Below, one piece after another: positions 9,788 to 20,657 of a stretch of 64,000 nucleotides of DNA (position 1 is its first letter; every line of letters starts with the position of its first letter). A program made the translations under genes and the position numbers. Source of the stretch: Notospermus geniculatus (Eukaryota; Nemertea; Pilidiophora; Heteronemertea; Lineidae); assembly GCA_002633025.1 (NCBI GenBank), contig NMRB01000039.1, positions 362,705 to 426,704 of the forward strand. Direction: 5' to 3'. Under the pieces are notes generated by a model that had not been told where the DNA came from, ran no database searches, and was given only the letters and a program-made list of their open reading frames with translations.

Positions 9788-9824
9788 NCCCATACTACCA
9801 TATGACTCGACAAAAGGTACACAC

Positions 9825-9940
9825 CTTCAGTCTTTCCAAGTGCTTCTTGAACAGCTTCACTTTCTTCTGTGCTTTCCGTCTGGCATGTTTCTGCAACTGC
9901 ATCCGTATGTAGTGACGTTGTTTCATCGTCATCACAAAGC
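9825..9940 (-). CDS. Hv1-like coiled-coil exon, copy 2
   Basis: The same 116-bp exon as 7269-7384, encoding 38 residues after a split cysteine codon, with one silent difference. The copy ends only 36 bp beyond its donor at the N join, so no downstream exons follow in this copy. It is read as allelic or duplicated, not as a complete second gene. Confidence 0.85.
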
Positions 9941-10258
9941 CTGTCGAACAATAGACAAGAGTTCACATCGGTGAAGGCGGGTGATGTCTTTATGGCGTGT
10001 ATGGGAATCGAATGACTGAATTATTGCACCGTGGTATTTCGTGATTACAACCACATCTTAGATTCACCGCTTTTGATCTTCGCAGGGAATCAGTTCTTTT
10101 GCTGACTCCGAAATTCTATGTTGATGTACATGTAGTGAATGATTCAGTCATCAATCTATTGTTTGCACAATCACGCCACTTTTGGTCGAACAGTCAGCAC
10201 CAATAGTGTAGTTATGCCATTGGGATACAGATAAGTTCAGATAAGTCAGTAAACTTAC

Positions 10259-10397
10259 AATTAACTATTCGTATGACCCTCCAGGGTAGGAGACAGACCA
10301 GAAACAATGCAGCATCTTTTTCCGCCGTCGACCATATGCCTTGCAGAAAAACGATGTCCAAAACGAAAGAGGATATGACAACAAAGGTATCAAATAT
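10259..10397 (-). CDS. Hv1-like S3-S4 exon, copy 2
   Basis: A 139-bp exon identical in sequence to 8616-8754, including the Leu-Pro in place of the first S4 arginine region. Splice sites are intact. The intron on its 3' side is only 318 bp because the foldback element is absent. Confidence 0.9.
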
Positions 10398-10564
10398 CTG
10401 AAACAAAAGGACATACTGACATCACCACTATTGGCACCATCAAGTCGTGTGTGTTTTGATGATTACGGTATTCAAATCCATCCACATCATGTAATTCTAT
10501 CCGTATTTTTTTATTTGGGGGCACCCTTACCATGCTTACGTTTCCTCAGCATCACATGACCTAC

Positions 10565-10618
10565 CTCCAATTTCCTCTTCAGGAAGGATTTCCCCTGACT
10601 TAACCCTTTCATGAATTT
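10565..10618 (-). CDS. Hv1-like S2-S3 linker exon, copy 2
   Basis: A 54-bp exon equal to 8926-8979 except for one silent change (AGA/AGG arginine). The acceptor and donor are intact. No S2-encoding exon is visible on its 5' side up to the repeats at 10987-11727. Confidence 0.82.
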
Positions 10619-10986
10619 CTGAAAAACAGATTAATTCACACTTCAACCAACCGGCATTTTATTGAAAATTCACTCGCTGGTAGTTGCCCTATCTTCGTTT
10701 TGGGGAACAGGACAGTAGGCAACATCAGCGTCCACCGGTGTCAGGTGCAGATACTCCCAGCATGCCGACACCAGTTTGTGTCAATTAGTTGATACTAGAG
10801 TAGGCGCCAAGATAACCCAAGCTAAGCGACCGTCTCAAAATTGTTTTGATGCCACAAAAGACGAAGTGACTTTGTGGGGAGGAGGTTCTCGATTCGGGGA
10901 AGCCCACTTGCTGCTTAGAAAGTGCTCTAGATGGACACTCAAATGATTGCAAAATGAAACGGCACATGGGCGTCAGAGCAATACAT

Positions 10987-11222
10987 GCTGTGTGGGCCAA
11001 CTTCAAGCAGGACACGGAGACACCATTCAACTAGGATACCTCCTGGCAATCTTGCCCACCTTATGTGTTGGTTTCACGTTTTAGATTGCTCCATCTTACT
11101 GATAGGTGGAGCCACGGAGGAGTGGCGTAACCCAGCAGTGATATGTGGAGAATGACCACCGTGTTACCCCGGTGTCAAGCCTACCTACCTCTAGTGTCAT
11201 CAGCGATAATATACACAAGCTT
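10987..11222. repeat. Duplicated flank, copy X
   Basis: gctgtgtgggccaacttcaa onward to the end of the first aagctt matches 11490-11727, which begins directly after the N at 11489. A few substitutions separate the copies. The pair encloses the tandem array at 11157-11488. Confidence 0.85.
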
Positions 11223-11488
11223 CACCGTGTTACCCCGGTGTCAAGCCTACCTACCTCTACACAAGCTTCACCGTGTTACCCCGGTATCAAGCCTACCTAC
11301 CTCTAGTGTCATCAGTGATAATATACACAAGCTTCACCGTGTTACCCCGGTGTCAAGCCTACCTACCTCTAGTGTCATCAGCGATAATATACACAAGCTT
11401 CACCGTGTTACCCCGGTGTCAAGCCTACCTACCTCTACACAAGCTTCACCGTGTTACCCCGGTATCAAGCCTACCTACCTCTAGTGTC
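11157..11488. repeat. 66/46-bp tandem repeat array
   Basis: The unit begins caccgtgttaccccggtgtc and runs about 66 bp to aagctt. Two units lack an internal 20-bp block (agtgtcatcagcgataatat), giving 46 bp. About six units are present before the N at 11489, and another partial unit follows in 11660-11727. The overlapping frames at 11143-11587 are products of the repeat. Confidence 0.9.
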
Positions 11489-11489
11489 N

Positions 11490-11727
11490 GCTGTGTGGGC
11501 CAACTTCAAGCAGGACACGGAGACACCATACAACTAGGATACCTCCGGGCAACTTTGCCCACCTTATGTGTTGGTTTCACGTTTTAGATTGCTCCATCTT
11601 ACTGATAGGTGGAGCCACGGAGGAGTGGCGTAACCCAACAGTGATATGTGGAGAATGACCACCGTGTTACCCCGATGTCAAGCCTACCTACCTCTAGTGT
11701 CATCAGCGATAATATACACAAGCTTCC
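11490..11727. repeat. Duplicated flank, copy Y
   Basis: Near-identical to 10987-11222. It begins just after the single N at 11489 and runs into unique sequence at the 3' border of the candidate exon 11745-12458. Confidence 0.85.
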
Positions 11728-11744
11728 AAGATGAAAAGAGTGGG

Positions 11745-12458
11745 CTATCTCCATCAGTAGATGGTAATCATCTTCACAGTGGCATAGTTGAGTGGAATTT
11801 TTTTCCTGGACCACCGAACAATCACAGCTAGAATTTCCAGTCTTTGAACGCATGTAATCCGAGGCAATGGTTTTATTTACAGTATAGCCTATGACGGGAT
11901 CATCAAGATCCACCGATTTACCGCCAATTTCCTTCATAGCGCCACCTTTAGGCGGTAATTTTGTCTTATCATTTATCACAACGGCAGTGTAAGGAAGCGA
12001 GGTAGTCCGATGGTTCAGCGAATCATCAACAGCCATCGTTACACTTGCATGAAAACCTGTTGCCTGTGACTCGGAACTTGTCTGTAAGATATTCCGTAAA
12101 CTTTGAGACTTTCCCTCAGCGGATGTTTGAAAAAATGGCACATTAGTGACGTCATCACGCCGTTCTCGTTTATCTTTAGACCGAGGAGAAATTTCTCTTT
12201 TTCGTTTGTAATTCCACATTTGTTGGGGTAATCCAGAAACACTCGACGAAAGCTCATTCGGCGGTGCTTCATTCAAATTAACGTGTGCATCTCGCGTGGT
12301 TCGCTTTTCGGGTGTTTGTTTTAAATCCCGTTTTCCGTAATCAATGGCATGAAGGAGATCCTCGATTGTGTTGACCTGATAAGCATTGATGTAGGGGTAG
12401 TCCTTCTTCAGGATGTCGACCAAGTGGAGAAGGGATTCTTCTGCTTTTCCAAATTTCT
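11745..12458 (-). CDS. Candidate large exon, unrecognised protein
   Basis: An open frame of about 240 residues. A strong acceptor (taatctctttttcag) ends at 12459. A Met directly after an in-frame stop also exists at 12486, so the first ten residues may be intronic. A possible donor is cact|gtgaag near 11745; downstream the frame runs into tandem-repeat sequence. Visible features are an amphipathic start (EKFGKAEESLLHLVDILKKD), a basic stretch with KRKREISPRSKDKRERR, and a C-terminal Cys-rich piece with CDC, CHC and three possible N-glycosylation sites (NKT, NSS, NST). No family was recognised. It lies upstream of the Hv1-like exons on the same strand and might be a 5' exon of that gene or a separate gene; phases do not join directly. 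Confidence 0.5.
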
Positions 12459-12731
12459 CTGAAAAAGAGATTACCCGGTATGCCATTTAAATCAATCTAT
12501 CTAGTTCTGCATAAAAAATTCTATTTCCTTGTCAAAAAATATGTATTGTAGGCCCACTGCTTAAATGAGTTGAACCGGGAATGAAAGGAACAAACGTGGT
12601 GATATTCCTCCTAACGTAAAAGTAGTAGGCCTACTGGTACACCGGTACCGGTACCGTTATCATTTGAGAGTTCGTCCCTAACGGTAACTCTGCGCGGCGG
12701 TGGCTGGCTGGGCTTAGCACAGCAGACTGTC

Positions 12732-13024
12732 TCAAGGGCGTAGGCTGGGGGGGTGCACAGGGTGCACGTGCACCCTCCCGCAGCAGTAAGAGTTCCGCTC
12801 TGGGCAAGCAGGAAAAAAATCAACCTTAATCGTGTAAATTTTGGCTAATAATACTGCTGAAATCATGTCTCAGAGCATCCAGATTCCAAAATTTTCTGGG
12901 GGAGGACCCCCACACACCCCTCCGGAGCACACCTTTCTTACTCTTCAGCTTTACACCAGCTGCAGGAGTTCCGCTTTTGCAAAAATGTGCACCTCCCCAG
13001 GCTCACACCAGCCTACGCCCTTGT
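12732..13024. mobile_element. hAT-like MITE (CAAGGGCGTAGGCTGG ends)
   Basis: The left end caagggcgtaggctggg and the right end ccagcctacgcccttg are inverted repeats about 290 bp apart. The interior contains gggggaggacccccacac and gtgcacctcccc, typical of non-autonomous hAT-type elements. tgtct occurs on both flanks, but the 8-bp duplication expected for hAT is not clear. Confidence 0.7.
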
Positions 13025-13164
13025 GTCTTGATGCTGTTCCCTCTATTCCACTCAACTTTTTGACGTATTTGTGCTCAGCATGCCGATACTACGCCAATCA
13101 ACACCAAAATAAGGTTTAATCTGAGCTTGAGTGCCTAATATTCGACTTCAAACATTCGAAACGG

Positions 13165-13260
13165 CCAGACGAAAAAAACGGCCGCCATTTTGTTTTCGTT
13201 GGCGGTGTGGTGATGATCTACAGCGAAAGATTGAAAAATATCGCGTGGAGTGTGCTCCCA
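13165..13260 (-). promoter_or_regulatory. Possible promoter with YY1-like site
   Basis: On the minus strand the sequence reads caaaatggcggccg, matching the animal YY1/ATGGCGGC core often found at transcription starts. It sits in a locally CG-rich patch about 700 bp upstream of the candidate exon at 11745-12458. No first exon could be fixed from it. Weak evidence. Confidence 0.25.
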
Positions 13261-13394
13261 AGTTTAACAGTATGCAATGTAGGCCTATATGAGAATGATA
13301 GGCCTACGCCACGTTTGGAAGAATATTACAGTGTTTATTCCTTAATATTTAACTCGTTTTCATTTTAGCAAGGATTTTTTATTGTGGTTGACCA

Positions 13395-13662
13395 TATTTC
13401 ACGCATTCCGCCACTGCCGGGCACTGTCCAGCAGCCGCAGAGACAGTCCCCGAGAAAACGTCGCTGACAGCGGCGGCCTCGGTTATATTTTCTCGGACCT
13501 CGGTCAACTTGTTTACTTGGGGGTGACATTTCGATCTGCCCCATCCATAGCGGGCGGGCGCCATTTTCTTAATGTACAGATGGGTTGTGCATGTTCGGGA
13601 ATCGAACCCACAACTCGAACAATGGATTCTTACGCTAATAACGCAACGATCAGCCTGACTTG
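13395..13662 (-). repeat. tRNA-headed SINE-like repeat
   Basis: On the minus strand a B-box (gggttcgattccc, 13598-13610) follows a D-arm-like stretch and cgtaagaatcc (13620-13655). The body, with aagaaaatggcgcccgcc, gacatttcg and ctgcggctgctggacag, recurs at 18052-18280. This is the layout of a Pol III SINE with a tRNA-derived head. It is too degenerate to be a working tRNA gene. Confidence 0.55.
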
Positions 13663-14687
13663 GAATTTGAGAAATCTCACCAACTGAACACAATTCAAGC
13701 AAACCTGCCCACTCTATAAATACGGCACAATTCTCACTGACATACCAACGGAATACGTGTTCGGCAGAACCACATAGTTCCCGAAATAGCAGGGAGATTT
13801 TCTACTCCTTATAATCGGTCAGAAGATCCCTTAGGTAGATGCAACACATACACTGTATTTGTTTAGAGAATTCCATTTCTGCTGATAGACCTCGAATTAA
13901 CGATATTCTGGATCAAATAATTGATAAATAATGATATCAATACCCAGCTTGTTATGATTCTTCGAATTAATTTCCTGCAATCGTCACCTAGGACATTGCA
14001 ATGACGTTCAGTCGCGCCGAAAAGAGCCCGTTTCCAGAGAAGTATTTTTTTCATTTTTTGTCTGCTGGTTTTGCCGTTTTTACGGACGTGGCTAATCACA
14101 CTTGGTGAAGAACCAGATGTCTATTTTTGTATTCCAGTTTCATTTCTGGGGTTCCTTGTGCGGCTTTGTACACGCGAGGCCGGTTGCATACCGCGCCCAG
14201 GTCATGCAACCCAGCACGTAGGGTGTGGGCGAGAGACGGTTCTTGTCGCTTGCCGTGCATGCAGGTGTTGCACTTATGCGACCCTGTCAGATTCCTCTGC
14301 AGGTCTTGCAGCGTCTGGCCTGTGGCGATTGGTATAAGCTTACTGCCAGAGCGATAGGCCTATGGCGCTTGATTGTCACGGCTGAGCCGAGTGGCCGCCC
14401 TTTGGACCTCCCTCACAAAATCGCCTTCACTTTTGACCAGACATCCTATCCCCAGTCAACCTTTGCATGGTTCTGTTCGTATATTCACCTCTTATCATGT
14501 ACAAGTCTATCATGAGTTGCCCAATGCTCATAGCAGCATCGATGACCACCAAGGCACAGATTAGAATCAGGACATGATGGCTGTTGAGGAACCGGTTTAT
14601 CCGTCGACGAAGGCTGAAATTAAGGGGAAATATTATTAGACCGAATTATTGGACCGAATTCACGTAACAAACCACTGGTTTTGTCAT

Positions 14688-14872
14688 ACGTTCACCAGAG
14701 CTACTCTAACCGTCCGTTCGTGTTGTCAGTAACAGTTAGATATCGTACTGAAAAAAGTGTTATGGTCTCAGTCGATCGTCAATCATATTATTCTTTCACA
14801 TGGAAACATGCCACCCGTGACTTTCTCAATTCGTGTTTGAACAACGACGGCTACGGTAGCTCTCGTGAACGT
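14688..14872. mobile_element. MITE family C, copy 1
   Basis: Imperfect TIRs acgttcaccagagctac...gtagctctcgtgaacgt. The interior (cagtcgatc, tcacatggaaacatgccac, gttcgaac-like words) matches 54514-54748. Two distant copies with the same ends support a non-autonomous transposon. Confidence 0.7.
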
Positions 14873-14903
14873 TTGGCGTTCATGCTTACATAAACAATTT
14901 ATT

Positions 14904-15153
14904 CAAAGCCCCTAAACGCCAACGCGAACGCCAAACCCATTGTTCGATGCCACGGAGAGAGCACGAACAAAAGGATAGACATTCGCGTTGGCTTTTCGGG
15001 GGCTTTGCGAAAACTCTATGATAGGGAGTTTTCGCAAAGCCCCCGAAACGCCGATGCGCACGTCTATCCTTTTGTTCGGTGCTCTCGTTGTGGCATCGAA
15101 CAACGGGTTTGGCGTTCGTGTTGGGGTTTCGGGGGCTTTGCGAAAACTCCCTA
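14904..15153. mobile_element. Two MITE copies in inverted orientation (TAGGGAGTTTTCGCAAAG family)
   Basis: 15022-15153 is a complete short element with ends tagggagttttcgcaaagcc and its complement. 14904-15020 is a second copy in the opposite direction, so the whole region forms a hairpin with arms of about 100 bp. A related hairpin with tagggaggtttcgcaag ends lies at 57724-57850. Confidence 0.8.
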
Positions 15154-15209
15154 CTATAATATTATCAACCACGAATGCGGACGATTGTTCTGAGATGTTT
15201 GATAAGGTC

Positions 15210-15402
15210 TTATAGCCAACGATCTTCTCGCCAGCCAACGCAGACTTGGCGATGTCGTTTTTGGTACTGTTTGATAATGGGCAAGCATCTCGGGCGAGAA
15301 GATTCCAGCATCGCTGTCCAGCGCACACCTGGCGTCAACAGCCGATTTTGCTCGGTGGCGATCAGATCGCTTGCGATATCGCCTGGTGTGCTGCCCGCCA
15401 AT
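15210..15402. mobile_element. MITE family D, copy 1 (truncated left end)
   Basis: Shares cgatcttctcgccagc, cagcgatgctgg-type, gccgattttgctcgg and gatcgcttgcgatatcgcctggtgtgctg words with 47753-47982. The right terminus is clear; the left terminus is missing or diverged. Confidence 0.65.
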
Positions 15403-15409
15403 AAAAATA

Positions 15410-17480
15410 AGTTACTATTGTCCTATCGTATCAGCCACGGTTTTTTCTATACATTTTTCTGATGATTAAATCGCGAACTCTTATCATACCCCCTTTATGA
15501 TAGCATTTTTATTGCGCACATTAATTACGAGACTACCATTCCGTTCGTATCGGGCCGACTGTGAGAAACCAATCTTCTCCGTGTTCTGTATCCCAGGCAA
15601 GGCAACGCAACAAAGGGATAAAGCACCACAACCGCTAATAGCCCTGGATACAGTATCATTTTACCTAATGATTTACCGATATGAATGGCAACCCTCAGAA
15701 TCACGGTTGTGGTTCTAATTAGAATCCTTTTTTTCGACGCAAAATTTCTCGTGCAAAACAGCCAATCGGNCTCTGAAAAATGTACGCACGCCGAAATCGT
15801 CAATATTCCTGTTTATGAGATACAATCAATGAAACACTCGGAAGTTATTTGGAAGGTAACCAGGACGAACATATTCTATAACATAACGATTTCTATCGGA
15901 ATCTACTTAATCCTGTCCTTAAATATAAAAATATTTATTAGAATATTAGAAATTATTTCCAGGTTAAGGCACTGGGTGTATTAATTTGCGTAAATTGGTG
16001 ACATGGCATGGTGCTTCAATACATCACATTCTCCCGTATTGAACGCTTTGTGCTACAAACGCCACAAAGCGATACATGTATATACCTTCAATAACCAAAT
16101 GATGAACTCCTGCACATCACTTCACCTGCATAATGCGTACATTGAAAGAGACGGCAACGCTGATGCTCAGCATCACCTGCTGCCTGCCGCGGTATCCATG
16201 AGTGCAACCGCGAACGCTGTTACTCCAGCTAGCCATACATTATTTGGAACCTTATATGGAACGACAACAGATTGTCTCTATAAATAGCAATGCGTATTGA
16301 AATTAACTTGCTTCTTCCCTAAAGCAGCCTCTCGTACCTAATTCGAACGATTTTTGAAGTTCGTCAGTTTAACCATTTTTTAGCCTGTCGATTTCACCCT
16401 AAGCAATTAGGTAAGATAGATTCGCGTCAACAAGCAGCATATATTTGACATCTTCTAAGAACTCCCATTACCATACTTTGTTCAAGCCATGACACTCAAA
16501 GCAGTGCTCTTTTATAAACTCTTCTGAATTTTGAAATTGGCTTGACATCCCTGCCTGTATTGCAGACAATATCATAACAGAAAGGGAAAAAAATGAACCT
16601 AATATAAACTTCAGTGTACAGTCTGAAGCTGTCACTCTATAATCGATGAATCATACCTACATGTATCAAAAAACACCTCCAATAATGAAATCTGCACGGA
16701 TTACCTGCTCCTCCTGTTTTTTTATTTTCATAAACACTCAAAGAGAGTCGATATGAGTCACTTTGGCATTTGAAATCAACACGGGCGGGGCCCAGGTTAT
16801 GAACCAGTGCTACAGACGATCTTCTGACCTTCGTCTAAGTATTCCGCAGAAATTCCATAGTCAGCGATCCTCACACACAAGATGTCAACATTTTCTCCTC
16901 CATACTGATGCGGTTTATCTCTGAACACCATTTGAACAAAAATCTTTACTCTTCCTTAAATGAGAGGTAAAAGTCACTACGGGGAATATTCCATCCACGT
17001 TCTTCTCGTTCCAAAGGAATTTCTCTGTGGCTTAGTAGATGCCTTATCTTCCTCGAATTCACCAAAAAACACCGCAAAGTGAATATGTCAGACACATGTT
17101 CAACCACAACAGTAATCCTTACTCACATCAGTGCCAAGAATAAAGCTTAGGCCTCCATCGATCGAATCATTTTTTCACTTATGATATCACGTTCTTCATC
17201 TCCATTGCTTAGAGTACAATTTCCATCACAAGAATGCGACAGTAATGTATCCACGTTACGAAATAGTTGGTATCATTAAAATCACCTATGCCGGTAAACT
17301 TCTGTCCGTATGGTTGCGTCGAGATGTCACCGGAACCGTAAGAGACACGTCAACAGCAGTAAGCAAGGCAGCGGTAACGTAATAGAATTTCAATTTCTGC
17401 TGTAATTCGGCAGAACCTTCACTCCTCGTCTTTTGCCAATGCCTACGTCAGTAACTGGCGTCTCCAATGCTATGACGGGT
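15410..17480. other. No gene recognised; N at 15770
   Basis: Mostly AT-rich single-copy-looking sequence. No splice-bounded coding exon, tandem array or long inverted repeat was found. The single N at 15770 has no duplicated flank that could be seen, unlike those at 9788, 11489 and 42953. Confidence 0.4.
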
Positions 17481-17879
17481 ATGGCGCTGTCTATTATGTT
17501 ATTATCCGTATGGTTATCTTCATTCCTTTCCTTCGATGGATACACCTTCTTTGGTTCATCGTTGGCTTATTTCGTTGCCATAGATAAGCATTAGTTACCT
17601 GAGTGGGTAGATGAGAATGTCTTCTTGGTGGTGTTGGCAGGCAACAGTTGCTTAGGGAATGGTGAGTTATAAGGTGCACATGGCGATGACACGTTCCCAT
17701 TACCTTCACATGTATTTATCTTTTTCGTTTCATCCGCCATTCTCTTCATGTGATGCACATGCATGTAAAAATTGGTTCATATGACTTGGTAGTAATTTCA
17801 GGAGACACGGTTTGGACATGGAATGTATTGAACCTTGTACATCTTCTGATACGGAGTGATCCTGCGTGGCGTTCCTCAT

Positions 17880-18290
17880 AGGGGGTTGGCTTGAGAGGGT
17901 ACCGTCAGATACAATCGACAGTACCTCAGATTTGTGCTCGGCTTTCTCGTGGCAGCAAATCGCGTGGATATGCTCTGTCCTCACACTTTTCCGCAAAATC
18001 AGATGGTAAAGCCAACAACTTTTTTCTAAATCGTGGTGGATTCATCGTCTTCACGCATTTCCCCGCTGCCGGACACCTGTCCAGCAGCCGCAGAGACAAG
18101 GTTGCGACACACACGTGGACCGGTGCTTAGAAGATCTCCTAACCAGTACGATACGGTATAGAAAATGGCCCCCTACCATGTCGGGGGACAGACCGAAATG
18201 TCATCCCTCGAAATGTCACCTATCGGGGCGATATTTGGGTCTGTTCTCCGACATGGCGGGCGCAATTTTCTTGATGCCCCCTCCTCCCGA
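17880..18290 (-). repeat. Dispersed SINE-like repeat
   Basis: 18052-18280 shares the body of the repeat at 13395-13600 (gcatttccccgctgccgga, ctgtccagcagccgcagag, ggcgggcgcaattttcttgatg). The adjacent 17890-17965 (gagggtaccgtcag, agatttgtgctcgg, ttctcgtggcagca) is shared with 50110-50170. No tRNA-like head was found in this copy. Confidence 0.5.
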
Positions 18291-18299
18291 AGCCTGCCT

Positions 18300-19500
18300 G
18301 CACACTCAGGCTGTTTTATAATCAATTAGACAGGTAAAACCTTCGATGGTTTTCTTCATCAAACCAAACAAACCAGCGGCATGTTTCGACAAGAGAAGCC
18401 AACCGCGACTCCAACGCGGCGTTTATTACCATGGCGACGTGTCATATACACCTTGCCAGAACACCACAGGCCTCTATCGACTGCAACGCTTCATCTCTCA
18501 ATATAGTATTCAGGTTTTTAGACACTGTCGCAGCATTCGTGTTAAATATAGCACGTGTCCAGGCACCTACACCTCACTCATGTGATCACTGACGTCTAGC
18601 CACTGCAATGACGTCAGTCCCCCCTCGCTACTCCTTCACAACCAAAATCCCTGAAAACCAATGCGTTGTTTACGGTGAAGATTGGTTTTCTGATGCTGAA
18701 TGAAATTTATGAGGTCGTATGACAGGTGCAGAATACGGAAAGGTTGAATCCGGGGGACGGAAGGCGGAGGGCTGAGAGCGGAACGCAGGACGAATGATGG
18801 TGTACCAATGAAGTTGGTAAACCTTTTGGATACGCTTGGTCCCAGCGACTATGGTCAGAAAGTTATACTCCAAGAAACGCTGGCGTTGTTGGCGGAATAT
18901 TGATGTATCACAAAAAGACGGCCCTGGACGCCTGAGAAATCAAAAGCCAATTTTACAGTTGAGCCGACGCCGCAGTAAGATATGCGTTGATTGGCTAAAA
19001 CACAAAGCATGTCGAGGCAGGTCATTCTGTTGCCTGACAGGCTGATCTGTCCAAGAGCGGATCACTGATTGGCTGGCTAGTTTGACGTTAATTTTAACAA
19101 GCAAGTAGTGACGCCTACTGGACATCTTCTGAGAATCACCTGAACCGAAGCAATTTCGGAGCGCAGGTAAAACGGGGGGGGGGCAGTCCGAAACTGCGGG
19201 GGAGTGTTTAGTCGGGTACGTCATTCGGTAGCGTCACCTGGAATACAAAGAGGATGTGTCGAACTATCTTCCAGCGTTTTTCATACAATGAGGGGAAACT
19301 CTGGCAGATTTCACACCGGCGTTCCGCAATAAGCCTTCCTTCCTCTGCACCCGTCATCCGGTGTCTGCATCTGTCACGTGACCAATTTATGAAACCCTCA
19401 CTCGGCGCTATACTGACGTTACTACTCCCACGTATGTTGGGGGAAAGCCACGATATTTCAATAAAGACCGTGTAGGTTCTTTCATGGAGTTTATCCGATA
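18300..19500. other. No gene recognised
   Basis: Several gattggc/ccaat words occur around 18950-19090. Frames in this stretch show no family signature. A run of ten g lies near 19177. Confidence 0.35.
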
Positions 19501-19503
19501 ACA

Positions 19504-19896
19504 TTGCTCCTATTTATCCATTTGAAAAGATGCAGTCATGCATTCGAGAGACATGAAGGTGGATTAGTAACTCGGAAATGCGGCAGAGGGCAATACAATA
19601 CAGAGCTACAAGTGAATGAAAGGAAATGTATGAAGTGTCACATGAATGTTGTAGGTGATGAATATCATTTCTTGTTTGAATGTACTGTATTAGATGAAAT
19701 TAGAAACACACTTATCCCAAGATACTATAGAAATAGGCACAATGTCCTGAAATTGGCAGCAATCATGAGAAACAATAACAGAACTGTTATGATCAACCTT
19801 GCCAAATTTGTACGAAAAGGGCTCCAGATATATACATCTGCCCCTGATGTTAATCTAGATCTAGATGAAACAATTATCCCTCCTATATATCAGTAG
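19504..19896 (+). pseudogene. Non-LTR retrotransposon ORF2, C-terminal remnant
   Basis: An open frame of about 130 residues ends in TAG at 19894-19896. The residues ERKCMKCHMNVVGDEYHFLF followed by EC form the Cys-rich CxxC...DExHFLxxC motif seen at the C-terminus of reverse-transcriptase proteins of many animal LINEs. It is followed by a leucine/lysine helix region (LIPRYY, VLKLAAIMRN, INLAKFVRKGLQIY). Reverse transcriptase and endonuclease domains are absent, so this is a 5'-truncated copy, the usual fate of LINE insertions. The first residues after the ATG are probably unrelated flank. Confidence 0.7.
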
Positions 19897-19931
19897 ATCT
19901 CTAGCTAGCTCGACAATCAATTGTACGTAGN

Positions 19932-20650
19932 TTATCACGTGATCAGCCGAAAAGCAACCGAGGAAAAACGCGTTTATTGGTCGCTCTCAATCAACAAAAG
20001 GACAATCAATATTTTTTTCAGCCAATCAACGAGTTTTTCGTAGGGCTATTTCTCAGTGCCGATAATATATCAGTAGTCCTACCGGTGATATCGGGAACCA
20101 TAGCACGATGACGAAGAGCGTGTTCCCCAAGGATGGCATTTATGATTTGCAGAACTCTCCAATCAATCAGAATGAGCCACTTTTAATGATAAGTAATTGC
20201 CCCCTTCCCCCCAGCGCTGCTCGCTGAGCCGACACTTTTTTCCTCCCGTCATCCCAAAGGTCACGTTATGTTAATCTGGATTTGTCAACGTCAGAAACGA
20301 GTTGACTGTACATGTACATGTACTTATACTGCATTATTGAACACCTTATGCCCCAAGAGAACACTACCTCGGCGGTGGTAGAAATTGTCGTTTATGAAGC
20401 GAAGTAGAGGCGGAACATTTCTATTAGAAAGAATTGGAGTCTACTGTAATAAGACGTGCTATATGGATAAGCCAAGTGTAAGGCTAACGTAAAGTCAACA
20501 TTTCTGTCTTTATCAAGAAGTCGAAATTTTCTAAAACTCTCTTCTGGACCACCGGACTACAGAGAACAAGAGGCCCATGGTGCTCAGCTAGTGAACTTGG
20601 CAGTGGCATTGGGGAAAAGTCAGAGCATCCAACTACAATGTACCAAGTGT
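19932..20650. other. No gene recognised; follows N at 19931
   Basis: The sequence after the N holds a tcacgtgatc palindrome and tacatgtacatgtac near 20308. No exon, TIR or array was seen. Confidence 0.35.
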
Positions 20651-20657
20651 AAAAACA

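Larger units (their letters stand above)
9789..10883. repeat. Duplicated segment, copy 2 (lacks the foldback)
   Basis: The counterpart of 7233-9252. It begins immediately after the N at 9788 and ends at 10883. The intron between its S4 and coiled-coil exons joins directly at gtgattacaaccacatc, the empty-site form of the foldback insertion. Coding differences from copy 1 are silent, while introns carry more substitutions and indels. Confidence 0.9.

Noticed and set aside
11143-11587. 104-113-codon frames with repeated YQAYLPL or TSFTVLPRC words
   Set aside because: Translations of the 66/46-bp tandem repeat.
13598-13655. Functional tRNA gene on the minus strand
   Set aside because: The B-box is good but the A-box and acceptor stem are poor, and the following body recurs elsewhere, so a SINE head is more likely.
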